NCBI GenBank assembly: GCA_021776735.1
Contig: JAJFFH010000027.1
Span: 186,001-250,000, forward strand
Direction of reading: 5' to 3'
DNA: 64,000 nt
Origin: Planctomycetota bacterium
GTDB taxonomy: Bacteria; Planctomycetota; PLA2
Part shown: positions 17,425 to 26,168 of the stretch, one piece after another
How positions within the stretch are numbered: position 1 is the stretch's first letter
Layout: the number at the start of each line of letters is the position of its first letter
Program-made: the position numbers and the translations under genes
The notes under the pieces: model-generated
The model's input: the letters and a program-made list of their open reading frames with translations, nothing else
The model's database searches: none
Told to the model about the DNA's origin: nothing

Positions 17425-18858
17425 TCAGGCGGTGCGTGACAAGAGGAAGTCGATCACCTGGGAGGACGAGTAGTGCGTCTTGCCGCAGCCCGAGACGCGT
17501 TGGATGTCTCCCAAGTCGTCGCCGCAGGTAAGAAGCGCCATCTCCGGCTCACGGTCTCCGCGGATCTGCGCCATGCCGATGTTGGCGGTCAGTCCGTTGC
17601 ATAGGCATTTTCGGCCGATCGTGTCTTCCAGACGCCCTCCCTTGCGAACGTATTGGTCGGGGTGCTCCGCCCGACAGCGCCAGCCGAGTTCACCGTCGGG
17701 TCGCTCGTAAGCCTCGCGGAGGTAGCCCAGGTCGCACTGCCGGCCCCGTCTCGCGTACGCTTCGGGATCCGAGAGCGTGCCTTCGACCGAGAGAATCTTG
17801 AACGGAAACCCGGTGGGCGAGGCCACGGGGTCGGTAAAGACATGCGGCGGCTCGTGCTGACACTGCCGGATGACCTCGCGCTTGAGATCCTGCCGCAGTC
17901 CGGACTCCTCGCAGAACGCGAAGAGCGTTCCGACTTGGACGCCCGCAGCCCCCGCGGCACGCGCTTCGAGGAGTTTTTCGGGATTGCCGAAAGAACCCGC
18001 CAACCAAAACGGAACGCCGAGGGCTCGGATGGCCGCCAGGTCGATCTGATCGCGGGGGCCATAGATCGGCTCTCCAACGGAGTCGAGTTTTTGGCGCCCG
18101 CGCGGCGGCGCGTTGTGGCCTCCCGCCGTGGGCTCTTCGATGATCAGGCCGTCTACGCCTCCCCGACACTTGCGGACGAGGAGCGCGGCCAAGGTGACGG
18201 AGGACGCGATGGGAAAAAACAGCGGGCGCGGCAGCCTCGGCCGAGGGCTGTCGAGGACCGCCCGGGGATCGAACGAGAGCCTGTGGGTGCGCCCGTTTTT
18301 TTGACCCTGAACATGGAGCTTCATGTCCGCCGGACCGCTCCTGCGGAGGCGGTCGATAATCTCCGGAATCTCAAGGGGGATCCCGGCGCCCACGATGACG
18401 ATGTCGACGCCGGCGAGCATTGCTCCGTACAGCGAGGCCAGCAGTGGCGCCTGAATCTTGTGCAGGTAGTTGATGCCCACCTGGCCGTGATGGCCTTCCT
18501 TGGCGAGAAACACCTCGGCGAAGTTGGCGGCGACCAGCAGTGCTTGCGCGCGACGGCTCGGGTTGTGGCCGACCATGGGCTTGGCCGCGAAGGGCTGGCC
18601 AGGCGGCTTGCCGCCGGCGATGAAGTAGCGATCGACGATTCGCTCGGTCAGACGCGAGTCGGGGAACGCGGCAAGGGCACGGCGCATGTGTCCGCCGGGA
18701 TCTCCCAACTGCAGCCGCCGGGCCAGGACCACGTCGAGCGCGACGCCGGAGACGACACCGATCTGTCCTCGCGACGAAACCGCGCGGGCGAGCCTCCAGC
18801 CGGAGACGCCGACACCCATTCCTCCCTGGATGATCGGCGGGTATCTCGGGTGCGTCAT
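17425..18858 (-). CDS. Nitronate monooxygenase / 2-nitropropane dioxygenase-like flavoprotein
   Basis: 477 aa TIM-barrel FMN protein. The N-terminus has PIIQGGMGVGVSGWRLA, the usual FMN-binding start; IVIVGAGIPLEIPEII and DGLIIEEPTAGGHN follow, and GVPFWLAGSFG with GAAGVQVGTLFAF gives the phosphate-binding strands. The C-terminal ~130 residues contain clustered cysteines (CDLGYLREAY, WRC, RKCLCNGL) unlike short nitronate monooxygenases and more like the PfaD-type/longer branch. Electron donor and substrate are unknown. Start overlaps the lpxB stop by four bases (ATGA), so the genes are coupled. Confidence 0.75.
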   Translation of the reverse strand: MTHPRYPPIIQGGMGVGVSGWRLARAVSSRGQIGVVSGVALDVVLARRLQLGDPGGHMRRALAAFPDSRLTERIVDRYFIAGGKPPGQPFAAKPMVGHNPSRRAQALLVAANFAEVFLAKEGHHGQVGINYLHKIQAPLLASLYGAMLAGVDIVIVGAGIPLEIPEIIDRLRRSGPADMKLHVQGQKNGRTHRLSFDPRAVLDSPRPRLPRPLFFPIASSVTLAALLVRKCRGGVDGLIIEEPTAGGHNAPPRGRQKLDSVGEPIYGPRDQIDLAAIRALGVPFWLAGSFGNPEKLLEARAAGAAGVQVGTLFAFCEESGLRQDLKREVIRQCQHEPPHVFTDPVASPTGFPFKILSVEGTLSDPEAYARRGRQCDLGYLREAYERPDGELGWRCRAEHPDQYVRKGGRLEDTIGRKCLCNGLTANIGMAQIRGDREPEMALLTCGDDLGDIQRVSGCGKTHYSSSQVIDFLLSRTA

Positions 18859-19976
18859 GCCTGTTCCGCAGCATACCGCAGGACGACGTCCGCGGCTCGT
18901 TCAGACGGCGGGCGGCCTCGGAGTAGCCGGTCGCGGATGGTTTGGAAGGCGTCTTGTTGCGCGTCTCTTGCCGCGGGGTCGTCCAGCAAATGTTGCAACG
19001 CCTGTGCGACGCGCGAAGCGTCCCTGCGCCACAACAGGAACTCCGGGACGATCGGCTTGTCCGCAACCAGATTCGGCTGGGCGATCGGGCAGACGATGTG
19101 CGGTTTGGCAAAAAAGTACGACGCCGGCGAGATGCGGTAGACGACCACGCACGGACAGCCGTAATAGGCCGCCTCCATCGACGCCGACCCCGACGTGATC
19201 AGTGCGGCCGCGCACGTGCGCAGTATCTCGCCGGAACCGTAGGGCACGATCTCCGCGTCCAGACCGCTCTGTTCGACCTGCGCCTCCACGAATGCACGCG
19301 CGTCCGGGTGAGCCACGGAAACAGCGACCCGAGGTTTGGGCGTGAGTGCGCGCGCCGCATCGAGCATGACCGGGAGACACGCGTTGATTTCCGCCCGGCG
19401 GCTTCCCGGAAGAATGCCGAGCCTGCGCCCCGTGATCCGCTGCTCGAGTTGTGGGTCGAGGGTGCGCGCCGAGAGGCGCTCGAACAGCGGGTGCCCAATG
19501 AACGTCGCTTCGATACCCGCCTCGTCGTAGAAACGTTTTTCGAACTCGTGGATCAACAGGACGTGGCTGTACGCGCGGCGAATGGGCTCCAGCGTGTGGT
19601 AGCGGCGTGCCCAAAACTGCGATCCGACCATGTGCACGACCGGGATCCCCAGTTCGCGGGCACGTGTGCCGACATAGAGGTGAAACGCCTGGTAGTCCAC
19701 GGTCACGACGACGTCCGGACGTTCCCGGTTCCAGTCGGCAATGCACGCGCCGAGCGTCCGGCGGTGCGAGCCGATGCGTTTGAGGTTGCCCCAAAGCCAC
19801 ATCGTCGCCGTCTTGGACGGGTCGTCGATTTGCCGCAGGCCCTCGTCGCACATCGCCTTGCCGCCGAGTCCCGCGAACCGGTACTCGCCGCCGCGGGCTT
19901 TCAGGGTGCGCATCAGGGTGGCTGCGATGTGCACCCCCGACGGCTCGCCCGCCGCCAGGAAGACACGCGTCACCAT
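18855..19976 (-). CDS. lpxB: Lipid-A-disaccharide synthase
   Basis: 373 aa, normal for the family. LpxB joins UDP-2,3-diacylglucosamine and lipid X at the inner membrane. Visible are the N-terminal AGEPSGVHIAATLM, VTVDYQAFHLYVG, GSQFWARRYHTLEPIRRAYSHVLLIHEFEKRFY, FIGHPLFER, LGILPGSRRAEI and SGSASMEAAYYGCPCVVVYR, all hallmark segments. The start is ATG 19976 (MVTRVFLAAGEPSG); the much longer open frame upstream is Arg-rich and not coding. In this lineage GHPL...LPGSR gives high confidence. Its neighbours on this strand are small membrane proteins upstream. Confidence 0.95.
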   Translation of the reverse strand: MVTRVFLAAGEPSGVHIAATLMRTLKARGGEYRFAGLGGKAMCDEGLRQIDDPSKTATMWLWGNLKRIGSHRRTLGACIADWNRERPDVVVTVDYQAFHLYVGTRARELGIPVVHMVGSQFWARRYHTLEPIRRAYSHVLLIHEFEKRFYDEAGIEATFIGHPLFERLSARTLDPQLEQRITGRRLGILPGSRRAEINACLPVMLDAARALTPKPRVAVSVAHPDARAFVEAQVEQSGLDAEIVPYGSGEILRTCAAALITSGSASMEAAYYGCPCVVVYRISPASYFFAKPHIVCPIAQPNLVADKPIVPEFLLWRRDASRVAQALQHLLDDPAARDAQQDAFQTIRDRLLRGRPPSERAADVVLRYAAEQA

Positions 19977-20107
19977 GGCGCGGAAGCCTACCAGTGGGTG
20001 GCGGGCAGGGGCAAGAAGGGGGGTGGGGGCGCGGGGGGTTGAGGACGACCGCAGAACCGCAGAAGCGCAGAACCGGAGGAAGAACGGGGATTGACTTCCT
20101 GGGGGCG

Positions 20108-20440
20108 TCAGAGGGCGGAGGTGATCCAGGTTGCTCCGGCTACCAGCCATAGGAGGATGGCGGTCAGGAACGCGAGGGGAATGGCGTAGATCGTGGGGAT
20201 CAGGAAGAGGCCCTTCCTGGCGTCGATCATGTGCAGAGCGAGTAGCGCGGCGGGGATCGCGACGAGCAGGGCGAGCACGATCACGGCGGGGACCGGAGGG
20301 AGCGAACGGCACACGACCATGCCCGCCAGGGCCCAGTAGCCGAGCGCCAACGCGGTCGCGAGGCGGAACGCGCCGCGAAAGTAGATCCACCCCGCCGCGA
20401 GGAGCACGCCGCCCGCGGCGAGCCAAAGGCATCCGGTCAT
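20108..20440 (-). CDS. Small membrane protein, unknown
   Basis: 110 aa, almost entirely hydrophobic, with three or four helices (about 3-20, 25-45, 50-72 and 80-105) and no recognised motif. It follows the larger membrane protein at 20453 with a 12-base gap, so the two are probably co-expressed. There is no sequence basis for a function. Confidence 0.6.
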   Translation of the reverse strand: MTGCLWLAAGGVLLAAGWIYFRGAFRLATALALGYWALAGMVVCRSLPPVPAVIVLALLVAIPAALLALHMIDARKGLFLIPTIYAIPLAFLTAILLWLVAGATWITSAL

Positions 20441-20452
20441 TTCGTCGGCCCG

Positions 20453-21025
20453 CTACCCGTAGAGGGGCGGACGTTGCTCCGGGTCGCGCGGCTTGAGCTT
20501 CATCCGCGCGCGTACTTTTTCCGCGTACGACTCGACCGTGTCGTCTTCGCCCATGGGAACCTTCATGACGCGGCCCATCTCCCGCACGAGCGAGTCGTCG
20601 CTTTCGAGCGGATACCCGTGGCGCTCGACGAGGAAGCGCACCTGCTCGACAAAAATCTTGCCGGAGAAAAAGCGGGTCACCTTGTTGAGCACCCACGCGA
20701 CGATGAGGATCACGACGACGGTCGCGCCGATCACCGCGGGCCAATTCGTCAAGCCGTAGTCATTGCTCGCGGCCTCCGCGTCCCGCAGCCCTTCGATTTC
20801 CAGGTACAGCAGGATGCCGAACCCGAGGAACATGAACAAAAAGCCCGTGAGCACGTCGAGCTTTTGGTTGATGTACTTGCGGAAGAACCGGCTCTTGTTG
20901 ACCTTGAAGTTCAACAACTCGTGCAGCACATACTTCGGGGTCTTGATCGACACGCTCTTGGCGAGGAAAAAGACCCCCAGCATGAGGCAGCAGAGTGCGA
21001 TGACGCGAAGCGGGCTAGCCTGCAT
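20453..21025 (-). CDS. Membrane protein, unknown
   Basis: 190 aa from ATG 21025 (MQASPLRVIALCCLM); in-frame codons further upstream look unlike protein. Helices lie at about 7-23, 57-76 and 96-114, with a basic loop (KVNKSRFFRKYINQK) between the first two and an acidic/basic cytoplasmic tail ending PPLYG. No Shine-Dalgarno sequence is evident. Not recognised as any family; co-directional with 20108-20440. Divergent from the membrane protein/DUF58 cluster. Confidence 0.65.
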   Translation of the reverse strand: MQASPLRVIALCCLMLGVFFLAKSVSIKTPKYVLHELLNFKVNKSRFFRKYINQKLDVLTGFLFMFLGFGILLYLEIEGLRDAEAASNDYGLTNWPAVIGATVVVILIVAWVLNKVTRFFSGKIFVEQVRFLVERHGYPLESDDSLVREMGRVMKVPMGEDDTVESYAEKVRARMKLKPRDPEQRPPLYG

Positions 21026-21131
21026 TTGTTCACAACCCCGCGGACAGGGAAGATCGCGCGCGACCATAGAACCGCAACGGCCCCAAGTCAAACGGGTCCC
21101 CAAGTCAGCGGGGGCGAGGTACGATCCCGTC

Positions 21132-22373
21132 GTGTCCCTGCGCCGGATTCTGACGGCTCACGCCCGCATCGTCGCCCGCGTGCGCGCTCGTCGCTGGGCG
21201 GGCTGGACCGCCCTGTGGGGTGCTTTGGCGGTTGCGGTGGGGCTATTCGCGGAAAGAGCCGGGTTTGATGTCCCGTTTCTGCAACTTCCGGGACTGCCTT
21301 CGGCTGGCCCGGCCGACCGGTTTCTCTGGTTTTTGGCGGTGTCTTTCGCCGGGCTGTTGCAGGGAATCGCCCTGCTGATCGGGGTTTTCGCTGTCGCTGC
21401 CGTGATTTCGGTCGCGGGTCGCCAGTTCCGGCCCTCGCCGAGTTGGACAGCGGGTGCGCTCGATCGCGTGCTCACGACCGACCGGTTCAGCGCCGCTCGC
21501 GAGGCGGCCGGCCCGTTTGCCGCCCTCGTCGTCCGATCCGCCGTGGCACCGCCGCCGCCCCCCCAAACCCTGGCCTCCAAAAAGCGCCCGGGCCCTCCGC
21601 GCTGGCTGATTCTTCTTGCCGTGCTGCTCGTTTTTGCCGTGGCGCTGCTACCTGGTGCCGCGCCGGGCGAAGAGGGGTGGGCGCCGGTCGCGGGAGCGCC
21701 GGAACCGGGTCGTGATGAGGTCGCGCTACGGCTGGAACTGACCGGTCCCGAAAAACCGACTCGGGGAAGCGAGCCCGTGTGGCTGGAAGTGACGGCGACG
21801 GCCGAACGTGCGCCGGCCGACGACGTGTCGCTCTTGTTGGAGGCAGGCGTGGACGGCGATGCTTTTTCGCCGGTGGGCGTCACGTTGTTTTTGCCGGCCG
21901 GCGCGCCCGGGGCGGAGTCGGGCCGCTTCGACCTACGGCCGTGGCTGGAAGGGCTGGCGCCGGGCAAGCATCGTGTTGTCGTGCGCGGTGGGGCGTTGCG
22001 CAGCAACGAGTACGTATTTGAGATCGAGCCGCCGCCGGGCGGCAAAAAACCCAAGCCGAAACCGCAGCCCAAGTCGCCGAGGAGCGACCCGCCGCCGCCG
22101 CCGCAGCCCAAGCCCAAGCGCAAGAAACAACCGCGCGAGATCGTGCCCAAGTACGTGAAGCCGCTGGTGCGTGACGGCGACAAGGTGCAAAAAAACGCGA
22201 AGGTTCCGATCGAGGTGCCCGAGGGCGGGCCGCCTCGGCCGCGACCGCTCGATCAGGCCTGGCCTGAATTGCAACGGCGCCGGGAGGCCGCGCTGCGGCG
22301 GCGCGGACTGTCACCCGACACACGCCGACTGGTGCACGCGTACTTCGAAAACCTGAGGCCCAAAGACAAGTGA
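21132..22373 (+). CDS. Membrane protein of the DUF58/vWA cluster
   Basis: 413 aa from GTG 21132. Helices at about 22-41, 63-80, 78-95 and 156-176 are followed by a predicted extracytoplasmic beta domain (about 190-310) and a Pro/Lys-rich linker (PPPGGKKPKPKPQPK and on) before a basic C-terminus. It has no recognised catalytic motif. Its TGA overlaps the DUF58 start (GTGA). Such proteins accompany MoxR/BatA systems; function is inferred from context only. Longer in-frame codons upstream overlap the opposite-strand gene and are rejected. Confidence 0.6.
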   Translation: MSLRRILTAHARIVARVRARRWAGWTALWGALAVAVGLFAERAGFDVPFLQLPGLPSAGPADRFLWFLAVSFAGLLQGIALLIGVFAVAAVISVAGRQFRPSPSWTAGALDRVLTTDRFSAAREAAGPFAALVVRSAVAPPPPPQTLASKKRPGPPRWLILLAVLLVFAVALLPGAAPGEEGWAPVAGAPEPGRDEVALRLELTGPEKPTRGSEPVWLEVTATAERAPADDVSLLLEAGVDGDAFSPVGVTLFLPAGAPGAESGRFDLRPWLEGLAPGKHRVVVRGGALRSNEYVFEIEPPPGGKKPKPKPQPKSPRSDPPPPPQPKPKRKKQPREIVPKYVKPLVRDGDKVQKNAKVPIEVPEGGPPRPRPLDQAWPELQRRREAALRRRGLSPDTRRLVHAYFENLRPKDK

Positions 22374-23230
22374 TCCTGTCGCCGCGGGAACTCGCGCAGC
22401 TTCGGCATCTGGAGCTCTTGGCGCAAAAGATCGTCAAGGGACAGTTGCACGGCACCCGGGTCGTCGCGCGCGGCGGACCCGGCAGCGGTTTTCGCGAGCA
22501 CCGCGCCTATCACGAGAGCGATCCGCTGCGCGCTGTTGACTGGGCCGCGTTCGCCCGTACCGACACGCTGGTGGTGAAGGAGTTCGACGCCGAGGAGAGC
22601 CTCGATCTCGTGGTCGTGCAGGACCGGTCGGCGAGCATGCGCGGCGCGGCCGCGACGTGCGCGGCCAAGCTGACGGCGGCCCTGGGCGCCCTCGCGCTCG
22701 GCCACATGGAGCGGGTCCGGGTTCTGCCCACGGGTGGCAGCCGGCCGGCCGAGGCGTTTTCCGGACGCGCTCGCATGCCGGACCTGCTCGCATCCGTCGA
22801 GGACTCGGCGGCGGGCGGGACCGACTTGCTCGGTGCGCTGTCGGCGCGGCTGCCGCGCACGGGCGGTGGCGGGCTCGCGTTTGTCATCAGCGACTTTTTC
22901 GACCCGTCCGGGGCCACGCGCGCGCTTTCGTTTCTGCTCGCGCACCGCTATCGCGTCCGCGCCATCCTGATCGAGGATCCGACGGCGCTGGCTCCGCCGC
23001 CGCGCGGCCCGGCCCGGCTGGTGGACGCCGAAACCGGGGCGACGCTGCGGCTGGACATCACGCGCCCCTCGATCGGGCTCTACGAAAAAGCACTCCGTGC
23101 GCGGGCGGACGGACTCGCGGCGTTTTGCCGGCGCACCGGGACCGGTTTCTTGCGCGTGCGTGCGCAGAAACCGTTTTTTGAAATCGCCCGCGAATGCCTC
23201 GCCCGCGGCTGGCTGGGAACCCGCGGATGA
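22370..23230 (+). CDS. DUF58 domain protein
   Basis: 286 aa. The diagnostic DUF58 region is HESDPLRAVDWAAFARTDTLVVKEFDAEE (about 48-76), followed by a vWA-like fold with DRSASM as a partial metal-site motif and FVISDFFDPS. DUF58 proteins usually lie between a MoxR ATPase and BatA-like vWA proteins and are thought to take part in chaperone-like assembly of envelope or metal enzymes. Here the downstream BatA-like gene overlaps it (ATGA), but no MoxR gene is in the window. Confidence 0.85.
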   Translation: MILSPRELAQLRHLELLAQKIVKGQLHGTRVVARGGPGSGFREHRAYHESDPLRAVDWAAFARTDTLVVKEFDAEESLDLVVVQDRSASMRGAAATCAAKLTAALGALALGHMERVRVLPTGGSRPAEAFSGRARMPDLLASVEDSAAGGTDLLGALSARLPRTGGGGLAFVISDFFDPSGATRALSFLLAHRYRVRAILIEDPTALAPPPRGPARLVDAETGATLRLDITRPSIGLYEKALRARADGLAAFCRRTGTGFLRVRAQKPFFEIARECLARGWLGTRG

Positions 23231-24993
23231 TCGAGTTCGCGTTTCCTGCGGGCGCGTGGTTGGGCGCGATCGGCGCGGCGGTCCTCGCGGCGTACCTGGT
23301 CCGGCGACGTGCGCGGCGGTTTGCCGTGCCGTTCCTGCCCCTTTGGCGGGCGGTCGCGGCGGAGGCGCGCGGAGGCTGGGGGCGGCAGATCCAGCGCGCG
23401 CTCGACCTGCTGATGGTGCTGCTTGCCGTGGCGGCGGTCGCATTCGCGGCGTCGGGACCGCAGCGCCCGGGCCGCCCCGAGACCGTCCGCGATCTCGTCC
23501 TCGTGCTCGACGGCGGCGTCTCGCTTCGAGCGGGAACCCGGCTGGAAAAACTGCGCCGCATCGCCGCCGCGGAGATTCGCCGTCGCGCGCCCGGGACGAC
23601 CTTCGCCCTGATCGCGGTCGCGGACGACGGGCCGCTGATCCACCTGACCCGCTCGGCGTCGGACGCGCTGGCCGCCATGCGTACGCACGAGCCGGGCTGG
23701 ACCCAACCGGCGCGCAAGCCCGCGCTCGAACTGGCCCGGGAAGCCGCGCGCCGACTGCGCCACCCCGATCTCGTTTTTGTTTCGCACCGCCCGGCTTCCC
23801 CCAGCCCGATTCCCGACGGCGCCCCCGCCCCCCCCTTTCGCTTTCGTCCGGTCGCGGAGCCCGCCCCCAACGCCGGGTTCGCCGACGTCGAACTGCTCAC
23901 CGATCCGGAGAGCGGTGGACTCCTCGCGCGCCTGACGCTGCGCGGCGAGGGAACCGTGTCCGTCGATGACTTGTGGAGCGGACCGGTGAACGGACGTCGG
24001 GTCATTACGGTCCCGTTGCAAGGGCATGGCGAGACGACGCTGACGACGCGTACGGACGGCGATGTTTTTAGCGCCGACGACGTGCTCTACCTGATGCTGC
24101 CGGAGGCGCGGCCGCCGCGCGTGCTCGTGGTCGCGAAAGGGGTTCCGTCGCCGTTTCTCATCGCGGCGATGCAGGCGCTGGCACGCACGGGCGTCGTGCA
24201 GGCGGAACTCGGCCGGACAGTGCCGGCGCGGGCGACCGACGCCAGCCAGGTCTACGACGTCTTGGTGTTCGACCGTTGCGCGCCCGCCGCCCCCGTGCCG
24301 GGATTGCGGGCGATCTACCTTGATCCGCCGTCTGGCGACGGCGTGCCGTTTCGCGTGGGGCCACAGCGCCCCGCGCCCGCGCTGTTCACGCGTGCCGCCC
24401 GTCATCCACTGCTGCGCGGATTCGATCCGACGCGGTATCCGCCGCTGCGCGCCCGCGGCATCTTCGGCGGGACAGCGGTGTTGGCCAGCGCCGCAGGGCC
24501 GGCCGTGGCGGTCGGCCCGAGTTGGATCGCGATCGGCTTTGACCCGGACGCCTGCGTGCTGGCGGCGTCGCCCGCCTATCCGCTCTTCTTGCGCAACGCG
24601 ATCCGGCACTTGGCATCCGCGTCCCGCGGGTCAGGCGGGGGTATGGATGTCGACCGGGAGTTCTTGCGAATCGGCGCCCCCGCACCGTCGCCCGGCCCAG
24701 TGCAGATCAACCCAGTGCAGGTCGACCCAGTGCAGGTTGGAGCACAGACGCGGCGTGTCGGGTCACGCCTGCTCGGCCCGCCGGGTTTTTGGAAACGCGG
24801 CGGCGAGACGTGGGCGGTCAATCTCCTCGACCCGAATCTCTCGCTCGTGCCGCCCGTGGCGAAGGCGGATCCGCTGCCGGAAGTCGGTAGGCCCGCGGTG
24901 GCGCCGCGGCCCTACGGCCGCGAGGCCGCCGCAGCCGCATTGGGGCTGCTTGTTCTTGCCTGGTGGGTGTTTTGGCGCAATCGTGCACAATGA
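23227..24993 (+). CDS. BatA-like vWA membrane protein
   Basis: 588 aa. Two N-terminal helices (about 8-27 and 57-77) bracket the BatA-type N-terminal domain (FAVPFLPLWRAV...RQIQRALDLLMVLL), followed by a vWA domain whose metal-site motif is degenerate (DGGVSL instead of DxSxS). A long periplasmic portion and a final helix (AALGLLVLAWWVFW) complete it. TDGDV at 24052 is an exact copy of the dispersed motif read in frame. Three near-repeats of Pro-Val-Gln-(Ile/Val) near 24700-24735 encode NPVQVDPVQV. The start overlaps the DUF58 stop. Confidence 0.75.
   Translation: MIEFAFPAGAWLGAIGAAVLAAYLVRRRARRFAVPFLPLWRAVAAEARGGWGRQIQRALDLLMVLLAVAAVAFAASGPQRPGRPETVRDLVLVLDGGVSLRAGTRLEKLRRIAAAEIRRRAPGTTFALIAVADDGPLIHLTRSASDALAAMRTHEPGWTQPARKPALELAREAARRLRHPDLVFVSHRPASPSPIPDGAPAPPFRFRPVAEPAPNAGFADVELLTDPESGGLLARLTLRGEGTVSVDDLWSGPVNGRRVITVPLQGHGETTLTTRTDGDVFSADDVLYLMLPEARPPRVLVVAKGVPSPFLIAAMQALARTGVVQAELGRTVPARATDASQVYDVLVFDRCAPAAPVPGLRAIYLDPPSGDGVPFRVGPQRPAPALFTRAARHPLLRGFDPTRYPPLRARGIFGGTAVLASAAGPAVAVGPSWIAIGFDPDACVLAASPAYPLFLRNAIRHLASASRGSGGGMDVDREFLRIGAPAPSPGPVQINPVQVDPVQVGAQTRRVGSRLLGPPGFWKRGGETWAVNLLDPNLSLVPPVAKADPLPEVGRPAVAPRPYGREAAAAALGLLVLAWWVFWRNRAQ
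24052..24065 (+). repeat. Dispersed motif copy (exact 14-mer), encoding TDGDV
   Basis: Lies in the BatA-like gene in sense orientation and in frame. No flanking AGC. Confidence 0.75.
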
Positions 24994-24997
24994 CGGC

Positions 24998-25798
24998 ATG
25001 AAGCGCCTGCTCCTGATTCTGCTCCTCGCCGTTTGCGGTACGTGCTCGACCAACAAGACGACCGGCCGCCGGCAACTGCTCGTCTTTTCCCCCGGGCACA
25101 TGAACAAACTCGGCGTCGAGGCCTACGCCCAGATGACGGGGCCGGGAAGCAAGGCGAAGGTCATGACCGATCGTCGGTTCACCGATCCACTTCAGCGTGT
25201 CGGCAAAGCCTTGGCCGCTGCCGCCAACCGGCCCGACTACAAATGGGAGTTCCGGGTCATTGACGACAAGACGGTCAACGCCTGGGCGCTGCCGGGCGGC
25301 AAGATCGCGTTTTACACCGGCATCTATCCCGTCCTGCAAGACGAAGGTGGCATGGCCATCGTCATGGGCCACGAGATCATGCACGCCATCTTGCAACACG
25401 GCAACGAGCGCATGAGCCAGGGTACGGTCGCGCAACTCGGTCTCGAGGTCGCCAACGTTTCCCTCAAAAACAACCAATACCGCGGCCCGATCCTGAGTGC
25501 GCTCGGTGCGGGCGCACAGTACGGGCTGATCCTGCCCTACAGCCGCAAGCACGAGTCCGAGGCGGACCGCTATGGCCTGATGCTGGCCGCACGCGCCGGC
25601 TACGATCCGGAAGCGGCTATCGGCGTCTGGCAGCGCATGGCCGCGCTGTCGGAGGGCAAGCGACCCCCGGTCCTGTTATCGACGCATCCGGATCCGCTCC
25701 AGCGAATCGAGAACATGAAACGCTGGATGCCCGAGGCCAAGCGTTTGTACGAGCGGGCACGCGTAAAGCATCGCGCCATCCCGCTTCCGACGCGCTAG
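24998..25798 (+). CDS. M48 family metallopeptidase
   Basis: 266 aa from ATG 24998, five bases after the BatA-like stop. The active site HEIMH (HExxH) is near residue 125 and the third ligand region ESEADRYGL near 190. The N-terminus is a signal peptide with a cysteine (LAVCGTCSTNKTTGRRQL) that resembles the lipoprotein start of this family (normally ...GCxxNPVTGR), so membrane anchoring is likely. It would degrade misfolded envelope proteins, like BepA/YggG relatives. Its place in the vWA cluster suggests envelope quality control. Confidence 0.9.
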   Translation: MKRLLLILLLAVCGTCSTNKTTGRRQLLVFSPGHMNKLGVEAYAQMTGPGSKAKVMTDRRFTDPLQRVGKALAAAANRPDYKWEFRVIDDKTVNAWALPGGKIAFYTGIYPVLQDEGGMAIVMGHEIMHAILQHGNERMSQGTVAQLGLEVANVSLKNNQYRGPILSALGAGAQYGLILPYSRKHESEADRYGLMLAARAGYDPEAAIGVWQRMAALSEGKRPPVLLSTHPDPLQRIENMKRWMPEAKRLYERARVKHRAIPLPTR

Positions 25799-26168
25799 GT
25801 TCTGCTTGAAGAATCGCCTGGCTTCGGCCGGTTGCGGCTGCGCCAGGTCGCTCGCCTGCGGCTCGCGCCGCGGTTTCGCTTGGCGAAGTAAGTCTCGCCC
25901 GACATCTAACGATGTCGGAGCCGGCGCTGCGTCGCGCTTGCTCGATGAAGGGTGCCTCTCCGTTGGCACGACTTCGTAAGCGCTCCCGCCTTCGGGGGCG
26001 CCATAGTACCCTTCGGCGCGGCGGTGCCTTGCCTGACTTGTCCTCGATCGCCCTCGGGCCTCACGCCGACTTCTCAACCAGAGCCTACGCGGCGATTCGC
26101 GGCCGGACCGTGAAAAGCATCACCGTCCTTCGTTTCTAGAGGGGAATCACGAACCTGGAGGTCACGCG
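25799..26168. other. 370-bp intergenic region with a dispersed repeat
   Basis: No gene is supported: the open frames have biased, Arg-rich translations. It contains hairpin-prone GC-rich stretches and a 38-bp repeat at 26033-26070 that recurs at 27873-27910, after the next gene. The ribosome binding site of the peroxidase gene (TGGAGG) is at its end. Confidence 0.6.
26033..26070 (+). repeat. Direct repeat flanking the peroxidase gene, copy 1
   Basis: Starts CTGACTTGTCCTCG and ends ACGCCGAC. It matches 27873-27910 with only a few differences, in the same orientation. Confidence 0.75.
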
